Shown: piece after piece, positions 6,467 to 15,564 of the stretch
How the letters are laid out: every line of letters begins with the position of its first letter
How positions within the stretch are numbered: the first letter of the stretch is position 1
Assembly (NCBI RefSeq): GCF_000967425.1
Contig: NZ_FO082820.1
Span: 124,001-188,000, forward strand
Length of the DNA: 64,000 bases
Source of the DNA: Pseudorhizobium banfieldiae
GTDB taxonomy: Bacteria > Pseudomonadota > Alphaproteobacteria > Rhizobiales > Rhizobiaceae
Direction: 5' to 3'
Translations under genes and position numbers: made by a program
The notes under the pieces: model-generated
Seen by the model: only the letters and a program-made list of their open reading frames with translations
Told to the model about the DNA's origin: nothing
Database searches by the model: none

Positions 6467-7039
6467 ATGAACGAACAACAGCACGCTCCCATCAGCGTCG
6501 AGGAAATGGCCCATGCCTTCGAGGAGGAGGCGGGTCCGGTGGACCTGTCGCCTTACGCGCTTGAGGACTGGTTCAACATGGCCATCTTCTGGGTCATGGC
6601 CGCCTCCGTCTTCCTGCAGTTCTTCACCCGCTACGCCCTGAACAACAGCCTGGCATGGACCGAGGAAATCGCCGCCAACTGCCTCGTCGTCCTCGTGTTC
6701 CTGGGCTCGGTGATGTGCGTTCGCATGTGCAGGCACATCTCCGTCGATATTCTCTATCGTTTCCTGCCGCGCAAGGCCGGCCGCGCGCTCGAGCTCCTGG
6801 TCGACCTCATCGTCATCGGCTTTTTCGCCTACACGACCTGGCTGATGTGGCGCTATATCGCCATCGTCGGCAATGAACGCATGGTGACGGTCAACCTGCC
6901 GCGCGGCTATGTCTTCTATACGGTATTCGCCGCCTTCGCGCTGATGCTGGCGCGTGCGGTGCAGAACTTCGTCAAGGACATGATCAACGACAAGACGGTT
7001 CGCGAAAAGGCGAACGAAACCGGCATTCAGGGGGTCTGA
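6467..7039 (+). CDS. TRAP transporter small membrane subunit (DctQ family)
   Basis: 190 residues with four predicted transmembrane segments (around 36-56, 70-90, 111-131 and 150-170) and the DctQ-type middle loop LAWTEEIAANCLVVLVFLGS. It joins the DctP and DctM homologues on either side, three bases before the latter. The N-terminal 30 residues are an acidic cytoplasmic tail (EEMAHAFEEEAGPVD), slightly longer than usual. Confidence 0.9.
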   Translation: MNEQQHAPISVEEMAHAFEEEAGPVDLSPYALEDWFNMAIFWVMAASVFLQFFTRYALNNSLAWTEEIAANCLVVLVFLGSVMCVRMCRHISVDILYRFLPRKAGRALELLVDLIVIGFFAYTTWLMWRYIAIVGNERMVTVNLPRGYVFYTVFAAFALMLARAVQNFVKDMINDKTVREKANETGIQGV

Positions 7040-7042
7040 CCA

Positions 7043-8449
7043 GTGCTGCTTCTCATCGGGTCCTTTCTTGCCCTCATGATCGTCGGCGCGCCGATTGCGG
7101 TATCGCTCGGCGTCTCCTCTCTCCTTTACCTTGTCATTTACGGTGTCGCGCCCGACATCATCGCTGCCCAGCGGATGATCGCCGGCGTCGAGAGCTTCCC
7201 GCTGATCGCCGTGCCCTTCTTCATCCTCGTCGGCAACCTGATGAACATCGCCGGCGTCACCGGCCGCATCTACACCTTCGCACTGGCACTGGTCGGCTGG
7301 ATGAAGGGCGGACTGGCGCAGGTCAACATCATCGGTTCCGTCGTCTTCTCCGGCATGTCGGGTACTGCGCTCGCGGACGCAGCCGGCATCGGCACGATCG
7401 AGATCAAGGCGATGAAGGATCACGGCTACCCGGTCGAGGCGGCCGTCGGCGTCACCGCCGCATCGGCAACGCTGGGCCCGATCTTCCCGCCGTCGCTCCC
7501 CTTCGTCATCTACGGCATGATGGCGAATGTTTCGATTGGCGCGCTCTTCATGGCCGGCATCCTGCCGGGCCTCGTCATGACGGGCCTGATGATGTTGACC
7601 GTCTTCATCTTCGCCCACCGCAAGGGCTGGGGCTCCGATACGCCGTTTGAACTGAAAAGACTCGCAGGGGCTTCGTTGGAAGTGCTGATCGTCTTCAGTT
7701 TCCCGGCGGCGGTTTATCTTCTGATACTGGCTGGCTTGTCCATCAACATCGCAGTTCTGATCGCCTTGGTCGCGCTGGTTGCGCTCGACTGGTATTTTGA
7801 TTTCTCCGCCGTGATGGCGCTGCTGACGCCGGTTCTCCTGATCGGCGGCATGACCATGGGCTGGTTCACGCCGACGGAAGCCGCGGTTGCCGCTGTCCTG
7901 TGGTCGCTCTTCCTAGGCCTGGTGCGCTACCGCACCATGACGCTGCGAACGCTGGCCAAGGCGAGCTTCGACACGATCGAAACCACGGCCTCGGTTTTGT
8001 TCATCGTCACGACAGCCTCGATCTTCGCATGGCTCCTGACGGTCAGTCAGGCGGCCCAGCTGTTCTCCGACTTCATGTTCTCACTGACGGACAACTGGTG
8101 GACCTTCCTGATTATCGTCAACGTGCTGCTTTTGATCGTCGGAGCCTTCCTCGACACCATTGCCGCGATCAGCATCCTTGTGCCGATCCTGATGCCGATT
8201 GCCGCTCGCTACGGGATCGATCCGGTCCACATGGGGTTGATCTTCACGCTGAACCTGATGATCGGTCTCCTGACGCCGCCCGTCGGCATGGTGCTCTTCG
8301 TGCTTTCGCGGATTGCCAAGCTTTCGGTGGAGCGAACGGCGATGGCGATCCTTCCCTGGATGATCCCGCTCTTTGTCGCCCTGCTGCTGATCACCTTCAT
8401 CCCGGCAATCACGCTCTGGCTGCCGACCCAGCTCGGCCTGCTGCGATAG
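7043..8449 (+). CDS. TRAP transporter large membrane subunit (DctM family)
   Basis: 468 residues, highly hydrophobic, about 12-13 membrane segments, with DctM signatures such as GAPIAVSLGVSSLLYL at the start and GTALADAAGIGTIEIKAMKDHGYP and LGPIFPPSLPFVIYG in the middle. The start is GTG (7043), three bases after the DctQ stop, with GGGGG just upstream. It is about 40 residues longer than the usual 425-430, mainly from a hydrophobic insertion around residues 215-265. It forms the sodium-coupled permease for the operon's sugar acid. Confidence 0.9.
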   Translation: MLLLIGSFLALMIVGAPIAVSLGVSSLLYLVIYGVAPDIIAAQRMIAGVESFPLIAVPFFILVGNLMNIAGVTGRIYTFALALVGWMKGGLAQVNIIGSVVFSGMSGTALADAAGIGTIEIKAMKDHGYPVEAAVGVTAASATLGPIFPPSLPFVIYGMMANVSIGALFMAGILPGLVMTGLMMLTVFIFAHRKGWGSDTPFELKRLAGASLEVLIVFSFPAAVYLLILAGLSINIAVLIALVALVALDWYFDFSAVMALLTPVLLIGGMTMGWFTPTEAAVAAVLWSLFLGLVRYRTMTLRTLAKASFDTIETTASVLFIVTTASIFAWLLTVSQAAQLFSDFMFSLTDNWWTFLIIVNVLLLIVGAFLDTIAAISILVPILMPIAARYGIDPVHMGLIFTLNLMIGLLTPPVGMVLFVLSRIAKLSVERTAMAILPWMIPLFVALLLITFIPAITLWLPTQLGLLR

Positions 8450-8459
8450 GAGGCAGATG

Positions 8460-9500
8460 ATGCTTGCACGGTTCGCCCGGCTTTACGGCCAGCGGGACCT
8501 GAAGGTCGAGGAGGCGCCCGTTGCCGCACCCGGCGCGGGTCAGGTGCTGCTGAAGATGGCGGCCGGTGGCATCTGCGGCTCCGACCTGCACTACTACCAG
8601 GACGGCGGCTTCGGCCCGGTACGGGTGCGGGAGCCGATCATTCCGGGGCACGAAGCGGCGGGCTATGTGGAGGCGCTGGGCGAGGGGGTCTCTGGGCTGG
8701 CGGTCGGCCAGTTGGTCTCCGTCAATCCGAGCCAGCCCTGCGGACACTGCCGCTTCTGCCGGGAAGGCCTGCCCATCCATTGCCTCGACATGCAGTTCAT
8801 GGGCAGCGCCATGCGCCTGCCGCATGCTCAAGGCATGTTCCGCGATTGGCTGGTGGTGCCGGCGAGGCAGTGCGTGCCGGTCGGCGAGACAGTGACGGCG
8901 GGCGAGGCGGCTTGCGCCGAACCGCTGGCGGTCTGCCTGCATGCAGTGGCGCGCGCCGGCGACCTCAACGGCAAGCAGGTGCTCGTCACTGGCGCCGGCC
9001 CGATCGGCGTGCTGACGGTGGCTGCGGTCCGGCACGCGGGTGCGGCCAAGATTGTGGTGACCGACCTGACCGATGCCGCGCTGGATCGTGCCCGAGCCAT
9101 GGGCGCCGACCAGACCATCAACGTGGCGACGGATGCTGCGGCCCTCGCGGCCTTCGAGCAGGACAAGGGGCAGTTCGATGTCGCCTTCGAGTGCTCGGCC
9201 GCGGCACCGGCAATCCGCACAGCGTTTGCGACTGTCCGGCCGCGTGGGCTCATCGTCCAGGTCGGTGTGACGGGCGACGTGACGGTGCCGCTCAATGCCC
9301 TGGTTGGCAAGGAGCTGCACTGGATCGGCACCCAGCGGTTCGATCAGGAATTTGCACAGGCCGCGGATCTCATCGGCCGCCGCGACATCGACGTGCGGCC
9401 GATCATCTCCCACAGCTTTCCCGTCACGGATGCGGTAAAGGCGTTTGAGCAGGCCGGCGACCGCGCCACCGCCTGCAAGGTTCAACTGACGTTTCTCTGA
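8460..9500 (+). CDS. zinc-dependent dehydrogenase, L-idonate/L-gulonate 5-dehydrogenase-like
   Basis: 346 residues, medium-chain zinc alcohol dehydrogenase. Catalytic-zinc ligands are visible in GGICGSDLHYY and IIPGHEAAG; the structural zinc site is PCGHCRFCREGLPIHC, and the NAD site is TGAGPIGVLTVAAV. The N-terminal pattern HYYQDGGFGPVRVREP is characteristic of L-idonate 5-dehydrogenases. Adjacent ATGs at 8457 and 8460 compete; AGGAGG is better spaced for 8460. Followed by uxuA and uxuB, it may oxidise L-gulonate or L-idonate at C5, feeding fructuronate or 5-ketogluconate into the pathway. The exact substrate is inferred. Confidence 0.8.
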   Translation: MLARFARLYGQRDLKVEEAPVAAPGAGQVLLKMAAGGICGSDLHYYQDGGFGPVRVREPIIPGHEAAGYVEALGEGVSGLAVGQLVSVNPSQPCGHCRFCREGLPIHCLDMQFMGSAMRLPHAQGMFRDWLVVPARQCVPVGETVTAGEAACAEPLAVCLHAVARAGDLNGKQVLVTGAGPIGVLTVAAVRHAGAAKIVVTDLTDAALDRARAMGADQTINVATDAAALAAFEQDKGQFDVAFECSAAAPAIRTAFATVRPRGLIVQVGVTGDVTVPLNALVGKELHWIGTQRFDQEFAQAADLIGRRDIDVRPIISHSFPVTDAVKAFEQAGDRATACKVQLTFL

Positions 9501-9509
9501 GGATATTTC

Positions 9510-10706
9510 ATGCGGCATACGTGGCGTTGGTTTGGCCCGGTCGACAAGGTGAGCGTGGAGGATGCGGCCCAGGCCGGTGCCAAGGGCATCGTCAGCGCCC
9601 TGCATCATATCCCGACGGGGGACGTCTGGCCGGTGGAGGAAATCGCCAAGCGCCATGAGGCGATCAAGGCGGGCGGGCTGTTCTGGGACGTGGTCGAGAG
9701 CGTGCCGGTTTCCGAAAGCATCAAGACCCAGACCGGCGACTGGCGCCAGCACATTTCAAACTGGCAGGAGACGCTCCGCCGCCTCTCATCCAGCGGCATC
9801 CGCACCGTCTGCTACAATTTCATGCCGGTGCTCGACTGGACCCGCACTGATCTTCGCTGGCCGACGCGGCATGGGGCACGGGCGATGCGTTTCGACCTGA
9901 TCGACTTCGTTGCCTTCGACATCCACCTGCTGGAGCGTCCGGGTGCGGCGGAGGATTATGATGAGGGCCTGCGCGAGCAAGCGGCAAGACGCTTTGCAGA
10001 AATGCTGGAAGATCGTCGGGAGGCGCTCTCGAAGAATGTCGGAGCTGGCTTGCCGGGCTCGGCTGACGGATACACGCTGCCGCAGCTGCGCGACCATCTC
10101 GCGACCTATGACGGCATCAGCCGCGACAAGCTGCAGCAGCATCTGGTGGACTTCCTGTCGGAAGTGACGCCCGTTGCCGAAGAGGTCGGCATTAATATCT
10201 GCGCCCATCCGGACGACCCGCCATGGGCGCTGCTCGGCCTGCCGCGCATCCTTTCCACCGAGGCTGACTACCTCCACATGCTGAACAAGGTGGACAGCCG
10301 GGCGAACGGCGTCACCTTCTGCACGGGTTCACTCGGCGCCCGCGGCGACAACGATCTGCCGGCCATGGTGAAGAAGCTTGCTCCGCGAATCCACTTCGTC
10401 CACCTGCGCAACGTTCACCGGGACGAGGAGACTACCCCTTGCTCCTTCTTCGAGGACGAGCATCTTGAAGGCCATACCGACATGGTGGCCGTCATCGCCG
10501 AGTTGCTTGCCGAGGAGAAGCGCCGCCAGGCGGAAGGCCGCGCTGATCACGAGATCCCGATGCGTCCTGACCACGGCCAGGAAATTCTCGACGACCTCAC
10601 CCGCGGCGCCCAGCCCGGTTATCCGGCCATTGGCCGGCTGAAGGGCCTCGCCGAACTGCGCGGTATCGAACGCGCGCTTAGCCACTCCAGATACGGATTG
10701 TCCTGA
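9510..10706 (+). CDS. uxuA: mannonate dehydratase
   Basis: 398 residues, typical UxuA length. UxuA dehydrates D-mannonate to 2-keto-3-deoxy-D-gluconate using a divalent metal. The N-terminus MRHTWRWFGPVDKVSVEDA followed by GIVSALHHIPTGDVWPVEEI is the family signature, and metal-binding residues are seen in NICAHPDDPPW and RIHFVHLRNVHRD, and in MRPDHGQEI near the C-terminus. GAGGA lies 7 bases before the ATG, which follows the upstream dehydrogenase by 9 bases. It takes the product of the downstream UxuB-like reductase. Confidence 0.95.
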   Translation: MRHTWRWFGPVDKVSVEDAAQAGAKGIVSALHHIPTGDVWPVEEIAKRHEAIKAGGLFWDVVESVPVSESIKTQTGDWRQHISNWQETLRRLSSSGIRTVCYNFMPVLDWTRTDLRWPTRHGARAMRFDLIDFVAFDIHLLERPGAAEDYDEGLREQAARRFAEMLEDRREALSKNVGAGLPGSADGYTLPQLRDHLATYDGISRDKLQQHLVDFLSEVTPVAEEVGINICAHPDDPPWALLGLPRILSTEADYLHMLNKVDSRANGVTFCTGSLGARGDNDLPAMVKKLAPRIHFVHLRNVHRDEETTPCSFFEDEHLEGHTDMVAVIAELLAEEKRRQAEGRADHEIPMRPDHGQEILDDLTRGAQPGYPAIGRLKGLAELRGIERALSHSRYGLS

Positions 10707-10708
10707 TC

Positions 10709-12124
10709 ATGGAAAGACTGTCAGCCTCGACCCCGCTCGCCGGATCCGTCGTCAAGCCCGCCTTCGACCCGAAGACGCTGAAGCCCGGCATCCTGCATAT
10801 CGGGCTCGGTGCATTTCATCGCGCGCACCAGGCGGTTTACAACGACCTGGCGCTGGCCAAGGAACCAGGTGACTGGGGCATTGTCGGCGTCAGCCTGCGG
10901 TCGCTCGATATCGCTCGCGATCTCAAGGCGCAGGATCATCTCTATTCCGTCGTGACCCGCAGCGGTGCGGGTGAAAGCGTGCAGGTAGTCGGCTCCATCA
11001 TCCATGGCATTTCGGCGGTGGAGGACCGCGAGGAGCTTCTGGCGCTGCTCGTCGATCCGGCGATCAAGATCGTCACGATCACGGTGACCGAAAAAGCCTA
11101 CGGACTCGACCCGAGAACGGGCGGCCTGGATCGCAACCATCCGGCAGTGGCGGCCGATCTCGCCAATCCGACCGCGCCCGTCGGCGTCATCGGCTATATC
11201 GTCGAGGGCCTTGCGCGCCGTCATGCAGCCGGCCAGGAGCCCTTCACCGTACTCTGCTGCGATAACCTGCCGACCAACGGCCGGATCGTCCGCCGCCTGG
11301 TGATCGAGATGGCCGGTGCCCGCGATCCGACACTTGCCAACTGGATCTCCGGCCATGGCGCCTTCCCGTCGAGCATGGTCGATCGCATCGTCCCGGCCGC
11401 GACAGACGAGGGTCGAGCACGGGCGGCCGGTCTGCTGGGGGCCGAGGATTCGCTGTCGCTGGAAACCGAGCCCTTCATGCAATGGGTGATCGAGGATCAC
11501 TTCATCTCCGGTCATCCGGCCTGGGACAAGGCCGGCGCTCTCTTCGTCGATGACGTAGAGCCCTACGAGAAGATGAAGCTTCGCCTCCTCAACGGCGCCC
11601 ACTCGATGATCGCCTATCTCGGCCAGCTGAAGGGTCTGGAATATGTCCGTGACGTTATGGCCGTTCCGGAGTATCGCGACCTCGCGCGCCGGCACATGCA
11701 GGCCGCCCGCAAGACGCTGGATCCCGTTCCCGGTATCGACCTTGACCAGTACATCGACCAGCTGATCGAGCGCTTCGAGAACCCCACGATCGCGCACCGG
11801 ACGAAGCAGATCGCCATGGACGGCAGCCAGAAACTGCCGCAACGCATCTTTGCCGGAACGGTCGAGGCGCTGGCGAAGGGTGAGGACGCGGATACTGCAG
11901 CGCTCGCGACGGCTCTCTGGATCGCCTATGCCAAGAGGACGCCGGACATTGACGATCCGCGCCGGGAGGAACTGCGCCGTGCGGCGGCTGAACCCGCGAG
12001 CGATGATGCCTCGGCACCCTTCTTCGCGCTGCCGGGGCTCTTCCCGCAGGCGCTGATCGATAATCGGGCGTGGCGTGACCTGGTCAACGCCAAGCTGGCG
12101 GAGATCGAGGCGGGGCGGCTCTGA
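10709..12124 (+). CDS. uxuB: mannitol dehydrogenase family protein, fructuronate reductase (D-mannonate oxidoreductase)
   Basis: 471 residues of the long-chain polyol dehydrogenase family: Rossmann start HIGLGAFHRAHQAVYND (residues 31-47) and the catalytic lysine region YEKMKLRLLNGAHSMIAYLG, in which K, N and H are conserved. It starts two bases after the uxuA stop, so the genes are co-transcribed. In this context it interconverts fructuronate and mannonate. As no separate uxaB lies nearby it might also reduce tagaturonate to altronate for the UxaA-like enzyme at 16346; that is inference. A terminator follows. Confidence 0.92.
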   Translation: MERLSASTPLAGSVVKPAFDPKTLKPGILHIGLGAFHRAHQAVYNDLALAKEPGDWGIVGVSLRSLDIARDLKAQDHLYSVVTRSGAGESVQVVGSIIHGISAVEDREELLALLVDPAIKIVTITVTEKAYGLDPRTGGLDRNHPAVAADLANPTAPVGVIGYIVEGLARRHAAGQEPFTVLCCDNLPTNGRIVRRLVIEMAGARDPTLANWISGHGAFPSSMVDRIVPAATDEGRARAAGLLGAEDSLSLETEPFMQWVIEDHFISGHPAWDKAGALFVDDVEPYEKMKLRLLNGAHSMIAYLGQLKGLEYVRDVMAVPEYRDLARRHMQAARKTLDPVPGIDLDQYIDQLIERFENPTIAHRTKQIAMDGSQKLPQRIFAGTVEALAKGEDADTAALATALWIAYAKRTPDIDDPRREELRRAAAEPASDDASAPFFALPGLFPQALIDNRAWRDLVNAKLAEIEAGRL

Positions 12125-12148
12125 GGCCATCACCGGACTACGAACCGA

Positions 12149-12184
12149 AAGCCCCTCGCTCCAGTCGGACCGAGGGGCTTTTTC
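12149..12184 (+). terminator. rho-independent terminator, end of the TRAP-uxu operon
   Basis: AAGCCCCTCG (12149-12158) pairs with CGAGGGGCTT (12171-12180) around 12 bases, followed by TTT. It lies between the convergent uxuB and fuconate dehydratase genes. The A-rich left side gives a weaker signal for the opposite strand. Confidence 0.85.
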
Positions 12185-12199
12185 GTCAGCGGAGGCTTG

Positions 12200-13477
12200 T
12201 CAGCCTTTGAAGGCATACTCCGCGATAGACTCCGGCTTCATCTCGATGGAGAAGCCCGGCCGCGGTGGCGGCATGTAGGCAGCGTTCTTGATGACGCAGG
12301 GATCGATGAAGTGCTCGTGCAGGTGGTCGACATATTCGATCACCCGGCCTTCCTTGGTACCCGAGACGGCAACGTAGTCGATCATCGACAAGTGCTGAAC
12401 ATATTCGCACAAACCGACGCCGCCCGCATGCGGCCAGACCGGCAGGTTGTACTTGGCGGCGATCAGCAGCACCGCCAGCACCTCGTTCAGGCCCCCCATG
12501 CGGCAGGAATCGATCTGCACGATGTCGATCGCGCCCTCGGCGATGAACTGCTTGAACATGATGCGGTTCTGGCACATCTCGCCGGTGGCGACCTTCACCG
12601 GGCCGATGGCCTGGCGGATCTTGCGGTGTCCGGCGACGTCATCCGGGCTCGTGGGCTCTTCGATGAAGAAGGGATTGGCGAAGGCGAGCTTCTTCACCCA
12701 GTCGATCGCCTGGTCGACCTCCCAGACCTGGTTGGCATCGATCATCAGGTAACGATCCGGGCCGATCACCTCGCGGGCGATGGTCAGGCGGCGGATGTCG
12801 TCCTCAAGGTCCCGGCCGACCTTCATCTTGACGTGGTTGAAGCCGGCATCGACGGCTTCCTGGCAGAGGCGGCGGAGCTTCTCTTCCGGATAGCCGAGCC
12901 AGCCCGCAGACGTCGTGTAACAGGCATAACCTTCCTGCTTCAGCGTCGCGATGCGCTTCGCCTTGCCGGTCTCGGCTTGTCTCAGGATGGCGACGGCCTC
13001 GTCGCGCGTCAGCACGTCGGTGAGATAGCGGAAGTCGACGATATCGGCGATTTCCTCTGCCGAAAGTTCCGACACCAGCTGCCAGACCGGCTTGCCCTGC
13101 TGCTTGGCAAGCAGGTCCCAGAATGCGTTGACGACTGCCCCTGTGGCCAGGTGCATGGCGCCCTTGTCGGGGCCGATCCAGCGCAGCTGGCTGTCGCTGG
13201 TCAGGTGCCGCCAGAACTTGCCGGGGTCCTGGCGGAATGCGTCGAGCTCCTGCCCCACCACGAGATGCCGCATGGCCTTGATTGCCATGCAGCAGATGTC
13301 GTTGCCGCGACCGATGGTGAAGGTCAGGCCATGGCCCGACAGCCCTTCGCTTTCGGTATCGAGGATGACATAGGCTGCCGAGTAATCGGGATCCGGGTTC
13401 ATCGCGTCGGAGCCGTCGAGGCTCTGCGAAGTCGGGAAGCGCAGGTCGAAGACGCGAAGATCGGTAATGCGGGTCAT
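12200..13477 (-). CDS. L-fuconate dehydratase, enolase superfamily
   Basis: 425 residues. The enolase-superfamily active site is complete: K217 and K219 in HVKMKVG, metal ligands D247 (MIDAN), E273/E274 (FIEEP) and E300 (TGE), D323 (QIDS) and H350 (WPHAGG). These positions parallel, shifted by one, the K218/K220/D248/E274/E301/D324/H351 set I recall for the Xanthomonas campestris L-fuconate dehydratase. The N-terminal TSQSLDGSDAMNPDPDYSAA is the family hallmark. Start MTRITDL is chosen because the open frame upstream overlaps the SDR gene. It is the last gene of a three-gene minus-strand operon. Related enzymes also accept several other aldonates. Confidence 0.9.
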   Translation of the reverse strand: MTRITDLRVFDLRFPTSQSLDGSDAMNPDPDYSAAYVILDTESEGLSGHGLTFTIGRGNDICCMAIKAMRHLVVGQELDAFRQDPGKFWRHLTSDSQLRWIGPDKGAMHLATGAVVNAFWDLLAKQQGKPVWQLVSELSAEEIADIVDFRYLTDVLTRDEAVAILRQAETGKAKRIATLKQEGYACYTTSAGWLGYPEEKLRRLCQEAVDAGFNHVKMKVGRDLEDDIRRLTIAREVIGPDRYLMIDANQVWEVDQAIDWVKKLAFANPFFIEEPTSPDDVAGHRKIRQAIGPVKVATGEMCQNRIMFKQFIAEGAIDIVQIDSCRMGGLNEVLAVLLIAAKYNLPVWPHAGGVGLCEYVQHLSMIDYVAVSGTKEGRVIEYVDHLHEHFIDPCVIKNAAYMPPPRPGFSIEMKPESIAEYAFKG

Positions 13478-13502
13478 GGCAGTCTCTGTCGTCGGTGAAG
13501 GG

Positions 13503-14237
13503 TCAGATGGTCCAGCCGCCGTCGATGCAGAAGGCCTGGCCGGACGTGTAGGTGGCGCCAGCGATATAGACGGCGAGGTCCGCGATTTCTTCCGGCGAGC
13601 CGAGGCGGCCCATCGGCTGGCGTGCGATGAAGGCCGCGCGAGCAGCCTCGTAGTCGCCCTGCGCCCGCATGCGCTCCTGCAGCGACGGGCTTTCAACGGT
13701 CCCGGGGCAGATGCAGTTGCAGCGGATGCCCTGCGTCACGTAGTCGGCGGCAACATGCTTCGTCAGGCCGATCACGGCTGCCTTCGTCGTGCCGTAGGCA
13801 AAGCGGTTGGGCACGCCCTTGATGCTGGACGCGACGGACGACATGTTGATGATCGCCCCGTCCTTGCGCTCCAGCATGCCGGGCAGCACTGCCCGGATCG
13901 TGCGGATCATTGCCTTGACGTTGAGATCGAAGGCGAAGTCGAGATCGCTGTCCTTCATCTCCAGGATGGATCCGCCATGGACGACACCGGCGCAATTGAA
14001 GAGAATGTCGACCTGGCCGATCTTCTCAACGGCGGCCTTCACGGCGGTCTCGTCGAGGACGTCGAGCCGGGGTGTCTTCAGGTTCTCGAGCTTTGGCAGT
14101 TCAGCGAGCGCCCGGTCATTGATGTCGGTGGCATGCACCACGGCTCCGGCCTCGGCAAAGGCGATCGCCGAAGCCCGGCCGATGCCCTGGCCGGCGGCGG
14201 TGATGAGAACGGTCTTTCCTTGAAGGGTCTTCGTCAT
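13503..14237 (-). CDS. SDR-family dehydrogenase, 2-keto-3-deoxy-L-fuconate dehydrogenase-like
   Basis: 244 residues, classical short-chain dehydrogenase: cofactor motif TAAGQGIG, NCAGVV, catalytic serine in NMSSVASS, and Y-x3-K in FAYGTTKAAV. The start MTKTLQGKT is preceded by GAGGA at good spacing; an alternative in-frame TTG is four codons upstream. It lies 25 bp upstream of the fuconate dehydratase gene, and in the known bacterial non-phosphorylating L-fucose pathway an SDR of this type oxidises the dehydratase product. The substrate assignment rests on that context. Confidence 0.82.
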   Translation of the reverse strand: MTKTLQGKTVLITAAGQGIGRASAIAFAEAGAVVHATDINDRALAELPKLENLKTPRLDVLDETAVKAAVEKIGQVDILFNCAGVVHGGSILEMKDSDLDFAFDLNVKAMIRTIRAVLPGMLERKDGAIINMSSVASSIKGVPNRFAYGTTKAAVIGLTKHVAADYVTQGIRCNCICPGTVESPSLQERMRAQGDYEAARAAFIARQPMGRLGSPEEIADLAVYIAGATYTSGQAFCIDGGWTI

Positions 14238-14344
14238 GTCATTCCTCAAATGTCGCGGCGGTGAAGGCGGTAGACGGCACTTTCCACGCCCGCCCTCAGT
14301 TATCTTCTACGGCCTGTGCAGTCCCGTGGGTAGCGGCTCCGTCC

Positions 14345-15352
14345 TCACACCTCGATCATCGCCTTCACGACACCGGCGGCAGGATCTGTAAGGGCCGCAA
14401 AACGCTCCGGCACCTCGGAAAGCGTCATCCGGTGCGTGACCAGCGCCTCCGGCACTTCGCCGGCCCGCATCGCCTCCATGACCCGTTCGAAGTCCGCCAC
14501 CGTTGCGTTGCGGCTGCCGAGCAGCGAGGTCTCGCGCTTGTGGAACTCGGGATCCGAGAAGGTGATGTCGCTGGCGACAATCGACACCAGCACATAGGCG
14601 CCGCCGTGGCCGACGAATCCGAAGCCGCGTTCCATTGCCTTCGGATTGCCCGTGGCATCGAACAGGACATCGAAGAAGTCGCCGCTGGTGATTTCCGACA
14701 GTGCTTGGTGATCGGCTTCGCCAAGCTGAACTGTATGTGAGGCGCCGAGATGCCTGGCAGCGAAGGCCAGCCGATCGGCGCGTCCGTCGAGGAACGTCAC
14801 CTCGGCGCCATCAAGCCGGGCGAAGATCGCCACTGCCATGCCGATCGGACCGGCGCCGACCACCAGCACCTTCTGGCCAGGCTGAACAGTGGCGCGCGCG
14901 ACGGCATGGGCGCCGATCGCCAGGAATTCGACCATGGCCGCCTGGTCGAGGGTCAGGCCTTCCGCCTTGAGGACGAACTGCTCCGGCAGGCTGAGATATT
15001 CCGTCATGCCGCCGTCCCGATGAACGCCAAGCACGCCGATGTTGCGGCAGCAATTGGTCTTGCCTTTGCGGCAGGCGCTGCAGTGACCGCAGGAGATGTA
15101 GGGGATGATCGATACCGTGTCGCCGGCCTGGAGAGAGCTTCCTGGTGGTGCCTCCTCGACCGTTGCAGCGAGCTCATGCCCCATGACGCGGGGATAGGAG
15201 AGGTAGGGCTGGTTTCCCGTGAAGATATGCAGGTCGGTCCCGCAGACGCCGACGCGCCGGATATTCACGAGCACCTCGCCCTCGCCCGGAAAGGGCTTCG
15301 CGCGCTCCGAGCGGGAGAGAGTACCGGGGGAATCGCAGGTAATCGTAAGCAT
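14345..15352 (-). CDS. zinc-dependent alcohol dehydrogenase, L-galactonate 5-dehydrogenase or sugar dehydrogenase-like
   Basis: 335 residues, medium-chain dehydrogenase with catalytic-zinc ligands (RVGVCGTDLHIF, VMGHELAATV), a structural zinc knuckle SCGHCSACRKGKTNCC, and NAD motif VVGAGPIGMAV. It is similar in layout to E. coli YjjN/LgoD (L-galactonate to tagaturonate), but L-fucose dehydrogenase is also possible given the fuconate dehydratase downstream. First gene of the minus-strand operon, separated from the SDR by 107 bases and divergent from the GntR gene at 15597. Confidence 0.8.
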   Translation of the reverse strand: MLTITCDSPGTLSRSERAKPFPGEGEVLVNIRRVGVCGTDLHIFTGNQPYLSYPRVMGHELAATVEEAPPGSSLQAGDTVSIIPYISCGHCSACRKGKTNCCRNIGVLGVHRDGGMTEYLSLPEQFVLKAEGLTLDQAAMVEFLAIGAHAVARATVQPGQKVLVVGAGPIGMAVAIFARLDGAEVTFLDGRADRLAFAARHLGASHTVQLGEADHQALSEITSGDFFDVLFDATGNPKAMERGFGFVGHGGAYVLVSIVASDITFSDPEFHKRETSLLGSRNATVADFERVMEAMRAGEVPEALVTHRMTLSEVPERFAALTDPAAGVVKAMIEV

Positions 15353-15404
15353 GAAAGCCTTGCCTGTAAGCCGCTATTGCAGCCGACGATGGATGTGTGA
15401 TCTT

Positions 15405-15418
15405 CTTCGGATCCGAAG
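15405..15418. promoter_or_regulatory. 14-bp perfect palindrome in the divergent promoter region
   Basis: CTTCGGATCCGAAG is a perfect palindrome in the 244-bp space between the divergent dehydrogenase (15352) and GntR (15597) genes, 53 bases upstream of the dehydrogenase start. It could be an operator or overlap the minus-strand promoter. Evidence is positional only. Confidence 0.3.
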
Positions 15419-15564
15419 CGGGTCGGAACGACAATGAAGCTAACGATGTTTCCCGGAATTGGTCAAGCCAACTGCGTAGAGCGACTGGCAGGATCCGAGA
15501 AATGAGCGAGGAGTGGCGGTGGCAGTGGCCTGACCAGCCTTGCTACCGACGCAAAGCACTCTTA

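Noticed and set aside
5261..7618. A 785-codon open frame on the minus strand
   Set aside because: It lies antisense to the GntR, dctP, dctQ and dctM genes, is rich in Asp, His, Arg and Gly as expected from the reverse frame of high-GC genes, and has no recognisable domain.
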